Below the pieces are notes generated by a model. That model was not told the DNA's origin, searched no databases, and saw nothing but the letters and a program-made list of their open reading frames with translations. A stretch of 6,206 nucleotides of DNA from Acidobacteriaceae bacterium (lineage in GTDB: Bacteria; Acidobacteriota; Terriglobia; Terriglobales; Acidobacteriaceae), in contig PMWR01000648.1 in the NCBI GenBank assembly GCA_003166055.1, positions 1 through 6,206 of the forward strand. The letters are read 5' to 3'. Position numbers and translations under genes: made by a program. Shown one piece after another: positions 1-6,203 of this stretch (the first letter of the stretch is position 1; every line of letters begins with the position of its first letter).

Positions 1-467
1 TCGTTGGTGTTCACGTCCGGCGCTGGAACATCCTTCTCCGGCCCGATGAAATCGATAATCTCCGACGTGTAGCGGCGTGTCATCCGCTCCAACTCGCCCT
101 GGCTCATCTTCTTGGGGTCGCAGATCACTCCGCCTTTGGCCCCGCCAAACGGAATATTGACCACCGCGCACTTCCAGGTCATCCAACTGGCCAGCGCCCT
201 CACTTCATCCAGCGTTACGTCCGGCGAGTAGCGTATGCCGCCCTTGCCGGGGCCGCGGGCAATCGAGTGTTGCACCCGGAAGCCGGTGAACATCTCGATC
301 TTGCCGCTATCCAGAGTTACGGGAAAATGCACGATGATCTCGCGGGATGGAGTGCTCAGCACCTTCCACAGACCCTCGTCCAGATTCAGTTTGCGTGCCG
401 CAAATTCAAAACGCGCGTTTTGCGCCTCCCAGGGATTGATCTCCTGGTCCAAAGTAATTGTTGCCAT
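1..467 (-). CDS. gdhA: Glutamate dehydrogenase (NAD(P)-dependent), N-terminal part, cut by window edge
   Basis: This gene encodes a Glu/Leu/Phe/Val-type dehydrogenase that interconverts glutamate and 2-oxoglutarate plus ammonia in the cytoplasm, linking nitrogen assimilation to the TCA cycle. The reverse strand reads 155 codons without a stop from ATG at 467-465 and runs off the window at position 1; full-length family members are about 410-450 residues. Seen directly: [11 protein letters not shown] (residues 74-84, K75), [18 protein letters not shown] (96-113, K99 and K111) and [13 protein letters not shown] (143-155, D151). In the family these are the substrate-binding lysines, the catalytic lysine of the GGxKGG loop and a catalytic aspartate. 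The Rossmann cofactor domain lies outside the window, so NAD versus NADP preference cannot be judged. The start is supported by a GGAGAGG motif at 477-471. The gene is divergent from the kinase across 601 bp. The family call is secure; the exact substrate (Glu rather than Leu or Phe) is inferred from the motif style. Confidence 0.95.
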   Translation of the reverse strand, partial: MATITLDQEINPWEAQNARFEFAARKLNLDEGLWKVLSTPSREIIVHFPVTLDSGKIEMFTGFRVQHSIARGPGKGGIRYSPDVTLDEVRALASWMTWKCAVVNIPFGGAKGGVICDPKKMSQGELERMTRRYTSEIIDFIGPEKDVPAPDVNTN

Positions 468-470
468 ACA

Positions 471-477
471 CCTCTCC
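471..477 (-). promoter_or_regulatory. Ribosome binding site of gdhA
   Basis: Read on the minus strand, GGAGAGG is followed by TGT and then ATG. This is a strong purine-rich Shine-Dalgarno match with a short spacer, and it fixes the gdhA start at 467. Confidence 0.75.
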
Positions 478-592
478 AATTTCCGATTGTCTGCCGCCCC
501 GCCCTACGCTCAGGGGAACAAGCACAGTTGCAAGCTATAGATTCAGATAGGTTTGCTCCATTCAGGCTGGGCAATCCCCATCCGCTCCACAT

Positions 593-615
593 CCGGGCTC
601 TTGCCCGGCGGCAAG
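593..615. promoter_or_regulatory. Two overlapping, mutually exclusive hairpins upstream of gdhA
   Basis: Positions 593-608 fold as CCGGGC-TCTT-GCCCGG (6 bp, all GC). Positions 600-615 fold as CTTGCC-CGGC-GGCAAG (6 bp). They share bases 600-608, so only one can form at a time. On the minus strand they lie about 126-148 nt before the gdhA ATG, where a leader RNA could adopt either fold. No U-run follows in either direction, so a classical intrinsic attenuator is not supported. The function is unknown. Confidence 0.4.
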
Positions 616-616
616 G

Positions 617-648
617 TTGGGCATGCGGATCGAACCGCATAAGCCCAA
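617..648. other. Long bulged stem-loop in the divergent region
   Basis: TTGGGC (617-622) plus ATGCGG (623-628) pair with CCGCAT (635-640) and GCCCAA (643-648), giving a 12-bp stem with an AA bulge and an ATCGAA loop. It sits one base from the alternative hairpin pair at 593-615. On the minus strand the TTCGAT loop superficially resembles a tRNA T-arm, but there is no tRNA body. It could be leader structure of gdhA or a small repeat. Confidence 0.45.
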
Positions 649-741
649 ACCCCAGTGAGTCTAGGCCTGCCAATCGGCACAGTCAAGCCAATGGGTACCT
701 GCCTGACAACCCCTCCGGAATTGATTTTCCCATTCCAGTAT

Positions 742-774
742 CGGGTCTACACCGGAACCAATAGGTGTACCCCG
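742..774. other. Stem-loop in the divergent region
   Basis: CGGG (742-745) and TACACC (748-753) pair with GGTGTA (764-769) and CCCG (771-774), giving a 10-bp stem with a TC/C internal loop and a 10-nt loop. No T-run follows. It could be a regulatory structure or a binding site with dyad symmetry; there is no direct evidence for either. Confidence 0.3.
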
Positions 775-982
775 AAAGGAAGCCGCCAAAAACACGCATT
801 CTTCGCCGCGCTTCATCGCTGTTCGGCCCCCTTTTGACCCCGGACCTCGAGCGGGCAAGAATCGCGCTGTTCTGTTCCAATCCAGGGGACCAAACCTGAG
901 CAAAACGATGCAGACTCGCCTGCCCTGCATGTGATGTCTTTATAACCTGATGAACAGTTGTGTTGCCTCTTAGGAAACGCAG

Positions 983-1003
983 CGCGAACGCCTTGCGTTC
1001 GTG
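983..1003. other. Stem-loop in the leader of the kinase gene
   Basis: CGCGAACGC (983-991) pairs with GCGTTCGTG (995-1003) around a CTT loop: 9 bp with one G-T wobble, ending 65 nt before the kinase ATG. It may lie in the mRNA leader if transcription starts near 950. No T-tract follows, so it does not look like a terminator. Confidence 0.35.
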
Positions 1004-1055
1004 TCGCTTCGCAAAGCAGAGACCGGTGCTGAAGCATTCCTCCGGGGCAAGAATC

Positions 1056-1060
1056 AGGGG
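1056..1060 (+). promoter_or_regulatory. Ribosome binding site of the hybrid kinase
   Basis: AGGGG lies 8 nt before the ATG at 1069. The spacing is normal and it supports this start, which also places a hydrophobic first membrane segment at residues 11-30. Confidence 0.65.
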
Positions 1061-1068
1061 TAACGAAG

Positions 1069-4000
1069 ATGAAGTCTTTCTTGAACCGGAAGGTGCGGCT
1101 CGCATTTGGCTTTGCCATGTTGACCCTGTTGATCATGGGGTCGATGTCCTATCGCTGGATGGTCATCGCGGAACAGAGCAGCCGTTGGGTGCGGCACACC
1201 CATGCAGTGATCGAGACCATACAGGATCTGGCGCTTGCCATGGAGAACGTCGAATCCGCCAGCCGCGGATTCGTACTCTCCGGCAAAGAGTCCGACCTCA
1301 TCGCCTATCGATCAAATGTGTTGAAGGCCGAACAGGATCAGGCGACCATCCGCACCCTCACCGCCGACAACCCTGTGCAGCAAGTTCATTTCCCCACCGT
1401 TGAAACCCTGGCCACCGAACGGATCCAGCATGCGGACATGATTATCGGCCTGCGCCGCAACGAAGGCATCGACGCGGCGGTTACCGCCATCGGCCTCGGA
1501 CCCGACGACGAGGTCAATGATGAGTTTCAAGCGGTCATTGTCAGAATGCAGGATGAAGAACTGCGCCTGCTTGCAATTCGCATGACGGAAGCCGATCGCG
1601 ACCGGGACCAGACCCGGATGGTTCTGATCGTCGGAACCCTTCTCGGAATCCTGGTCGCCGGCCTCGCCGCCTGGTCCGCGGTGCGCGACAGCATCCGGCG
1701 CGCCACCGCCGAGGAAGCCCTGCAGCAAAGCGAAGAAAAATACCGCATGCTCCTCGACGGAGTGCAGGACTATGCCATCTTCATGCTCGATCCGCGCGGC
1801 ACCGTGGTCAGTTGGAGCGCCAGTGCCGCGCATATCAAGGGATACACCGCGGAGGAGATAATCGGCCAGAACTTCTCGCGCTTCTTTATGCCCGAAGACG
1901 TCCGCCGGGGCAGGCCGGAAGAAGTGCTTCGTCTGGCTGCCACCAACGGCCGCCACGAGGAATTCGGCATGCGCGTGCGCAAGGATCAAACCCAGTTCCT
2001 GGCCAGCGTCACCTTCATCGCCTTGCGCGATGCGGCCGGCAATCTGCGCGGCTTCTCTGATATCTGCCGCGACCTGAGCGAGCACAAAGAGTCGGAAGTG
2101 CGGTACCGCGGACTGCTTGAAGCCGCTCCCGACGGCATGGTGGTGGTGAACCAGAATGGCGAAATTGTTCTGCTCAACGCTCAGGCCGAAAAGCAGTTTG
2201 GCTACCGCCGTGACGAACTCCTCGGCCAGAAAGTGACCAACATCATTCCCACCGGCTTTGCCGAACGGTTGATCGCCGATGGAACCCGCACCGCCGCCGA
2301 AGCCCTGGCGCAGCAAATCGGCACCGGCATTGAGCTGAACGGAAAACGCAAAGACGGAAGCGAGTTTCCCATCGAGATCATGTTGAGCCCACTCGAAAGC
2401 GCCGAGGGCATCCTGGTCACTGCGGCAATCCGCGACATCACCGTGCGCAAAGATGCTGAAAAGCACCTGGCGCAGATGGAGGGCAGATACCGCGGCCTCA
2501 TGGAAGCAGCCCCCGATGGCATGGTGGTGGTGAATCAAGCTGGTGAGATTGTCCTCTTGAATGCGCGCGCGGAAAGCCAGTTCGGCTATCGCCGCGATGA
2601 GCTTTTGGGTCAGAAAGTAACCAACATCATTCCCACCGGCTTTGCCGAACGCCTGATCGCCGATGAGACCCGCACCGCCGCCGAAGCACTGGAGCAGCAG
2701 ATTGGCACCGGAATCGAACTCTTTGGCAAACGCAGGGATGGAACTGAATTTCCCATCGAAATCATGCTCAGCCCGCTCGAAAGTCCTGAAGGCATCCTGG
2801 TCACCGCGGCCATCCGCGACATCACCGTGCGCAAAGATGCTGAACAGCATTTGGCGCAGATGGAGGGCAGGTACCGCGGCCTGATGGAAGCAGCTCCCGA
2901 CGGCATGGTGGTCGTAAACAAGGACGGAGAGATCGTGCTGCTCAACGCCCGCGCGGAGAAGCAGTTCGGATACCGCCGCGATGAGTTGCTCGGCCAGAAG
3001 GTGAAGAGCATCATTCCCGAGGGGTTCGCCGAACGGCTGATCGCCGATGCGCTGCGCACCACCGCCGAGGCGCTCGCGCAACAGATCGGCACCGGCATCG
3101 AGTTGCATGGGCGGCGCAAGGATGGCACCGTGTTTCCGCTCGAAATCATGCTCAGCCCGCTCGAAAGCCCTGAAGGCATCCTGGTCACTGCGGCCATTCG
3201 CGACATCAGCGAACGGAAGTTGCTCGAACGCCAGTTGCACCAGAGTCAGAAGATGGAGGCCATCGGCCAACTGACCGGCGGTATTGCGCATGACTTCAAC
3301 AATCTGCTCGGCGTCATCATTGGTAATCTTGACTTGCTCGACCGGCTCGTTGCCGATAATCCGGCGGCCATCAAGCGCGTGCGCACCGCGCAAAAAGCAG
3401 CGACTCGCGGAGCGGATATTACCCGGCGCCTGCTCGTGTTTTCGAGCAATGAAGAGTTGAAGCCGTCTGTGGTGCTGCTCGGCGATTCGATCCAGAACAT
3501 GATCGAGCTGGCCGCCCACGGCCTGGGCGCGGATATCAAGATCACGACGCGCATCGATGATTCGGTGCCCCCGCTTTTTGTTGACCCGGCCGGGCTTGAG
3601 AGCGCGCTGCTCAACCTGGTGGTGAATGCGCGCGATGCCATGCCGAATGGCGGATCCATCATCATCGCCTCCCATGAGCAATACCTCGAGGACTCTCATC
3701 CCGCTGTGCGAGCAGGAGATTTGAAGCCGGGCCGCTACGTCTGCATCGCGGTAACCGACACCGGCAAAGGCATGTCGCGGGAAACACTCGAGCGAGCCTT
3801 CGAGCCGTTCTTCACCACCAAGTCGCGCGACAAGGGCACAGGCCTCGGCCTGGCCATGGTCTACGGCTTCGTCAAGCAGTCCGGCGGCACCGTCCGCGTC
3901 TACAGCGAACTGGATCATGGGACCACTGTGTCGTTCTATCTGCCCCTGGCCGGAAATCATCTGCACCCCGCTCCGCTGGATGCGCCGAAGCCGCTCAACA

Positions 4001-4395
4001 CTGAGTTGGGCTGTACGGTACTGGTGGTGGACGACGAGGAGGATCTGCTGGAAATCGCCACCGCCTATCTTGAAGAGATGGGATTCATTTCCTTTCAGGC
4101 CAGTGACGGCGCCAGCGCCATTGAGATCCTGAAGCATCACAGCGAGATCGATCTGCTGGTCACGGATATCGTCATGCCGGGAGGAATGAACGGCGTGGAA
4201 CTCGTGCGGAAAGCGCGCGTCTTGCGCCCCGATCTGAAAATCATCTATTCCTCAGGATTTCCGGCAGAGGCGCTCGCCGAGCGAAGCATGTCGCTGGTGG
4301 ACGGCCCCCTCCTGCACAAACCTTATCAACGCAACGAATTCACCTCCATGATTCACCACGTGATGGACATTGACTATGCCACGCCGGGGGATTAG
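1069..4395 (+). CDS. CHASE3/multi-PAS hybrid sensor histidine kinase with C-terminal receiver
   Basis: This 1108-residue inner-membrane sensor kinase probably controls the REC-EAL protein encoded just downstream. Domains in order: TM1 (about 11-30); periplasmic CHASE3 (about 35-178, with RGFVLSG at 66-72 and LTADNP at 97-102); TM2 (about 184-204); PAS1 (about 223-345); three near-identical PAS units (346-473, 474-601, 602-714); HisKA with GGIAHDFNN, phospho-acceptor H741; HATPase_c with N-box N849/N853, G1 box DTGKG (897-901), F-box FEPFF (911-915) and G2 box GTGLGLA (923-929); REC with acidic pair D988/D989, phospho-acceptor D1033, S1061 and K1084. All catalytic residues are present, so autophosphorylation and intramolecular transfer are expected. 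CHASE3 ligands are generally unknown, and the PAS units show no recognisable haem or flavin signature, so the signal cannot be named. In AHDFNN-type kinases the attached receiver may relay or simply gate activity; no HPt protein is nearby. Confidence 0.95.
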   Translation: MKSFLNRKVRLAFGFAMLTLLIMGSMSYRWMVIAEQSSRWVRHTHAVIETIQDLALAMENVESASRGFVLSGKESDLIAYRSNVLKAEQDQATIRTLTADNPVQQVHFPTVETLATERIQHADMIIGLRRNEGIDAAVTAIGLGPDDEVNDEFQAVIVRMQDEELRLLAIRMTEADRDRDQTRMVLIVGTLLGILVAGLAAWSAVRDSIRRATAEEALQQSEEKYRMLLDGVQDYAIFMLDPRGTVVSWSASAAHIKGYTAEEIIGQNFSRFFMPEDVRRGRPEEVLRLAATNGRHEEFGMRVRKDQTQFLASVTFIALRDAAGNLRGFSDICRDLSEHKESEVRYRGLLEAAPDGMVVVNQNGEIVLLNAQAEKQFGYRRDELLGQKVTNIIPTGFAERLIADGTRTAAEALAQQIGTGIELNGKRKDGSEFPIEIMLSPLESAEGILVTAAIRDITVRKDAEKHLAQMEGRYRGLMEAAPDGMVVVNQAGEIVLLNARAESQFGYRRDELLGQKVTNIIPTGFAERLIADETRTAAEALEQQIGTGIELFGKRRDGTEFPIEIMLSPLESPEGILVTAAIRDITVRKDAEQHLAQMEGRYRGLMEAAPDGMVVVNKDGEIVLLNARAEKQFGYRRDELLGQKVKSIIPEGFAERLIADALRTTAEALAQQIGTGIELHGRRKDGTVFPLEIMLSPLESPEGILVTAAIRDISERKLLERQLHQSQKMEAIGQLTGGIAHDFNNLLGVIIGNLDLLDRLVADNPAAIKRVRTAQKAATRGADITRRLLVFSSNEELKPSVVLLGDSIQNMIELAAHGLGADIKITTRIDDSVPPLFVDPAGLESALLNLVVNARDAMPNGGSIIIASHEQYLEDSHPAVRAGDLKPGRYVCIAVTDTGKGMSRETLERAFEPFFTTKSRDKGTGLGLAMVYGFVKQSGGTVRVYSELDHGTTVSFYLPLAGNHLHPAPLDAPKPLNTELGCTVLVVDDEEDLLEIATAYLEEMGFISFQASDGASAIEILKHHSEIDLLVTDIVMPGGMNGVELVRKARVLRPDLKIIYSSGFPAEALAERSMSLVDGPLLHKPYQRNEFTSMIHHVMDIDYATPGD
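2104..3207 (+). repeat. Three tandem in-frame copies of a 384-bp PAS-plus-linker module
   Basis: Copies begin at 2104, 2488 and 2872, each with the codons for YRGL(L/M)[11 protein letters not shown], so the period is exactly 384 bp (128 residues). Copy 3 stays homologous to IRDI (3207) and then switches to the HisKA helix. By hand count, copies 1 and 2 differ at about 11 of 128 residues (about 91% identity) but at about 70 of 384 bases (about 82%). Most changes are therefore synonymous. Differences are uneven: 2236-2267 and 2428-2460 match their counterparts (2620-2651 and 2812-2844) exactly, whereas the first 44 codons differ heavily. The VRKDAE(K/Q)HLAQMEGR linker is duplicated with the PAS core. 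Confidence 0.95.
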
Positions 4396-4443
4396 CCCTC
4401 TCCCGTAAGGCCGGGGTCGACCAGAGCGTCGGCAGTTCCAGGC

Positions 4444-4448
4444 GGAGG
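4444..4448 (+). promoter_or_regulatory. Ribosome binding site of the REC-EAL gene, next to tandem ATGs
   Basis: GGAGG lies 1 nt before ATG 4450 and 4 nt before the in-frame ATG 4453. The second ATG has the more workable spacing, so the true protein may begin one residue later (MKATKR). It lies in the 54-bp gap after the kinase stop codon, in which I see no terminator, consistent with co-transcription. Confidence 0.65.
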
Positions 4449-4449
4449 A

Positions 4450-5658
4450 ATGATGAAAGCCACCAAAAGAATCCTGATCATCGACGATGAAAGCGACGTT
4501 TGCGAAATCGTTTGTGCAGCGGCTCACGCTATGGGATTCGATTGCCTGGCCGCGACGAATGCCGCGACATTCCTCAAAATGCTCACGCCCGGTACGACTC
4601 TCATCCTGCTCGATCTGGTCATGCCGGGAATGGACGGAATTGAACTGCTCAGGCTACTCGCCGAGCAGAAGTGCCAGGCGGGCATCATTCTCATGAGCGG
4701 CACGGGCAAGCGCATCATCGAGTCAGCCGGACAATTGGCGCAGGCTCTCGGCCTTTCTATCGTGGGACATTTGCAAAAACCCTTCCGGCTATCGGAATTG
4801 GAAAAGGTGCTCGACCAGCACGCGGAGTCTGCAACAGTAGAAGCCGCGCGGCAAGATGGCCGGATCGTACTCCGCAAGGAGGAGATTCGGCGCGCCATCG
4901 TTCGCGATGAGTTTGTGCTTCATTATCAACCGCAGATTGAAATCGCGACCGGCCAAGTGATCGGGCTTGAAGCACTGGTTCGCTGGCAGCATCCCGACCG
5001 CGGTCTCATCTTCCCTGACAGCTTCATTGGCCGCATGGAGAAGACCGGGCTCATCGACGAACTCGGCTGGCTAGCCGTGAATCGCGGAATGAGTGAAGTG
5101 GCCCAGTTTGTCAACGGCGACGGGATAGCCCCCATGTTGTCGGTGAATGAGTCGGTGTATTCCCTTCACGACCTGAAATTCCCCGACATTCTTCTCTCGC
5201 TCGCCGAGAAGTATGGGATCGCGCCGGCCAACATCACCATTGAAATCACGGAAAGCGGTTTGATCAAGGAACTTGCGGATACGTTGGACATCTTGACCAG
5301 GCTGCGCATGAAGGGGTTCAAATTGTCGATCGACGATTTCGGTACCGGCTACGCCATGATGCAGCAATTGAAGGTGATTCCGGCAACCGAGTTGAAGATC
5401 GACCGGTCCTTCATCCTCGACATGGACAAGAATGAGCGAGACCGCGTCATTGTCCAGAAGACCATTGAAATGGGCCATGAACTCGGGATGCACATCATCG
5501 CCGAGGGAGTTGAAACCAAGAACCAACTGGACTTTCTGCATCGGAAAGGCTGCGACAGTGCGCAAGGCTATTTCTTCAGCCGCCCGCTCCCGGCCAACGA
5601 GATGGTCACCTGGCTGCACGACTATCGCGCCCGGCTGGAGCTGCAGCCGGCCCACTAG
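4450..5658 (+). CDS. REC-EAL response regulator, predicted c-di-GMP phosphodiesterase (RocR-like)
   Basis: This 402-residue cytoplasmic response regulator is predicted to hydrolyse c-di-GMP to pGpG under control of the upstream kinase. The N-terminal receiver (about 6-120) has acidic pair D12/D13, phospho-acceptor D55 in LLDLVMPGMDG, S83 and K110. The EAL domain (about 140-392) has E174 in LEALVRW, N233 in SVNES, E265 in IEITES, D295/D296 in DDFGTGY, K316 in LKIDRSF, E352 in AEGVET and Q372 in QGYFFSRP. These are the metal-binding and catalytic positions of active EAL enzymes. There is no GGDEF domain and no membrane segment. Architecture and length resemble Pseudomonas aeruginosa RocR (about 390 residues), and the residue numbers nearly coincide with RocR's as I remember them. 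It starts 54 bp after the kinase, so an operon is likely. Receiver phosphorylation should tune phosphodiesterase activity; the direction of the effect cannot be read from sequence. Confidence 0.95.
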   Translation: MMKATKRILIIDDESDVCEIVCAAAHAMGFDCLAATNAATFLKMLTPGTTLILLDLVMPGMDGIELLRLLAEQKCQAGIILMSGTGKRIIESAGQLAQALGLSIVGHLQKPFRLSELEKVLDQHAESATVEAARQDGRIVLRKEEIRRAIVRDEFVLHYQPQIEIATGQVIGLEALVRWQHPDRGLIFPDSFIGRMEKTGLIDELGWLAVNRGMSEVAQFVNGDGIAPMLSVNESVYSLHDLKFPDILLSLAEKYGIAPANITIEITESGLIKELADTLDILTRLRMKGFKLSIDDFGTGYAMMQQLKVIPATELKIDRSFILDMDKNERDRVIVQKTIEMGHELGMHIIAEGVETKNQLDFLHRKGCDSAQGYFFSRPLPANEMVTWLHDYRARLELQPAH

Positions 5659-5697
5659 TGGTGTCCGCCACACAGATGGTCATTTATGTTTTGAAAG

Positions 5698-5717
5698 GGC
5701 ACGACTTCAGTCGTGCC
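5698..5717. repeat. TTCA-loop hairpin, copy 1; possible operon terminator
   Basis: GGCACGAC-TTCA-GTCGTGCC is a perfect 8-bp stem with a TTCA loop, 40 nt after the REC-EAL stop. It lacks a T-tract, so as an intrinsic terminator it would be weak. Its core GACTTCAGTCG recurs at 5804-5814, which marks it as a repeat-family member rather than a one-off structure. Confidence 0.75.
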
Positions 5718-5724
5718 GTAAACG

Positions 5725-5742
5725 GCCCAAAATGAGTTGGGC
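5725..5742. terminator. Possible weak terminator hairpin after the REC-EAL gene
   Basis: GCCCAA (5725-5730) and TTGGGC (5737-5742) form a 6-bp stem with loop AATGAG, followed by only three T residues (TTTACA). Together with the hairpin at 5698-5717 it could end the operon transcript. The short stem and poor T-tract make this uncertain; it may instead be part of the repeat cluster. Confidence 0.3.
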
Positions 5743-5798
5743 TTTACAGGCTGCGGAAAAACTCGCCCAAACGGTAATTCTCATACGCTTTGTATCAG

Positions 5799-5818
5799 GG
5801 CCTGACTTCAGTCGGGCC
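5799..5818. repeat. TTCA-loop hairpin, copy 2
   Basis: GGCCTGAC-TTCA-GTCGGGCC is an 8-bp stem with one T-G wobble. Copies 1 and 2 align as GGGCNNGACTTCAGTCGNGCCG, 101 bp apart, with differences mostly in the stem and pairing retained. Confidence 0.75.
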
Positions 5819-5841
5819 GCAAGTTGTTGAAAATGAGAGAG

Positions 5842-5857
5842 AGGGGCTTCAGCCCCT
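5842..5857. repeat. TTCA-loop hairpin, copy 3
   Basis: AGGGGC-TTCA-GCCCCT is a perfect 6-bp stem with the same CTTCAG top as copies 1 and 2 but a different stem sequence. Confidence 0.65.
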
Positions 5858-5991
5858 GCGCCATCTTCCAAGAATTCAAACCTAAACCTGCCTTTTTCCG
5901 CTGCCTCTTTAGCCCCTGAGGGAAGCCTCTTCTACAAATTCAACCTATTCACGGGCGTCGGTAAATGACCCTATTTGCAGCAGGCCCACTA

Positions 5992-6115
5992 GAGCATTTT
6001 CAACTCAAGTGTTAACAAAATCCACCGCGCCCCATCCATTGTGCGCCCTTTGCACAATGGGTGGGAACGCACAGAGGCCTGGGAGAATGGGCAAGCAGTT
6101 AGACCGAAAATGCTC
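5992..6115. mobile_element. MITE-like element, 124 bp, with terminal inverted repeats and target duplication
   Basis: The left end GAGCATTTTC (5992-6001) is an exact inverted repeat of the right end GAAAATGCTC (6106-6115). Immediately outside both ends is the same pentamer CACTA (5987-5991 and 6116-6120), as expected for a 5-bp target-site duplication. The interior has no coding capacity but carries a 14-bp stem hairpin (6031-6065). Small size, perfect inverted ends, flanking duplication and internal dyad are what defines a miniature inverted-repeat element moved by a transposase encoded elsewhere. No transposase is in the window, so the parent family cannot be assigned. Similar GAGCATTTTC ends occur, from memory, in short palindromic elements of other bacteria. 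Confidence 0.65.
6031..6065. repeat. Strong hairpin inside the MITE-like element
   Basis: CCCATCCATTGTGC (6031-6044) pairs with GCACAATGGGTGGG (6052-6065): 14 bp with one T-G wobble and a GCCCTTT loop. The innermost nine pairs are perfect. It is the longest stem I found in the window. No T-run follows (AACGCACAG), so it is not a typical terminator. Confidence 0.8.
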
Positions 6116-6152
6116 CACTACTACAGTTGTGGTTCGGAGATTCCGGAGGGAG

Positions 6153-6172
6153 CAGGGGGTTTTAACTCCCTG
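6153..6172. repeat. TTTA-loop hairpin, copy 4
   Basis: CAGGGGGT-TTTA-ACTCCCTG is an 8-bp stem with one G-T wobble and a TTTA loop. It resembles the upstream TTCA hairpins in size and loop type, with an unrelated stem sequence. Confidence 0.6.
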
Positions 6173-6191
6173 AAAGAGAGCAAACTAACGC

Positions 6192-6203
6192 GGCCTTTAG
6201 GCC
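6192..6203. repeat. TTTA-loop hairpin, copy 5, at window edge
   Basis: GGCC-TTTA-GGCC is a short 4-bp stem sharing the CTTTAG top. It lies 19 nt after the previous hairpin and 3 nt from the window end, so its full extent cannot be seen. Confidence 0.45.

Larger units (their letters stand above)
468..1068. other. Divergent intergenic region, 601 bp, no convincing gene
   Basis: This stretch separates the divergent gdhA and kinase genes and must hold both promoters and both leaders. Open frames cross it on both strands, but none has a good ribosome site, recognisable domain or plausible composition, and several run into the flanking genes in the wrong frame. It contains stem-loops at 593-608, 600-615, 617-648, 742-774 and 983-1003. 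TATAAC at 941-946 could be a -10 box for the kinase, but I see no matching -35 box, so it is not annotated. I found no sigma-54 consensus, tRNA or riboswitch I recognise. Confidence 0.7.

Noticed and set aside
617..648. Minus-strand GCGGTTCGATCCGC resembling a tRNA T-arm
   Set aside because: The stem closes only with a 6-nt loop, not the 7-nt TTCRANN loop, and no matching acceptor stem, D-arm or anticodon arm lies in the preceding 70 nt.
267..764. Plus-strand open frame of 165 codons over the gdhA start region
   Set aside because: Its first 200 bases are antisense to well-conserved gdhA codons, and the rest crosses the hairpins of the intergenic region. No domain or start signal is seen.
941..946. 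TATAAC as a -10 box for the kinase promoter
   Set aside because: No acceptable -35 element is found 16-18 bp upstream and there is no extended -10 TGN, so the call would rest on one hexamer.
683..1105. Minus-strand open frame of 140 codons between gdhA and the kinase
   Set aside because: It begins inside the kinase coding region, has no plausible ribosome site and an Arg/Ser/Gly-rich composition typical of spurious frames. The overlapping 813-1136 and 661-930 frames look equally spurious.
1312..4140. Very long open frame on the minus strand (942 codons) opposite the kinase
   Set aside because: It is the antisense shadow of a GC-biased gene. Its translation has repeats mirroring the PAS repeats, no recognisable domain and no sensible start signal, while the plus-strand frame shows complete kinase motifs.
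5432..5830. Plus-strand open frame of 132 codons extending beyond the REC-EAL stop
   Set aside because: It starts inside the EAL domain in another frame, and its tail translates the hairpin repeats. There is no independent start signal.
5698..5857. Three similar hairpins considered as a CRISPR-like array
   Set aside because: Spacing is uneven, the stems differ between copies and there is no constant 25-40 bp repeat with unique spacers. They are better read as dispersed REP-like hairpins.
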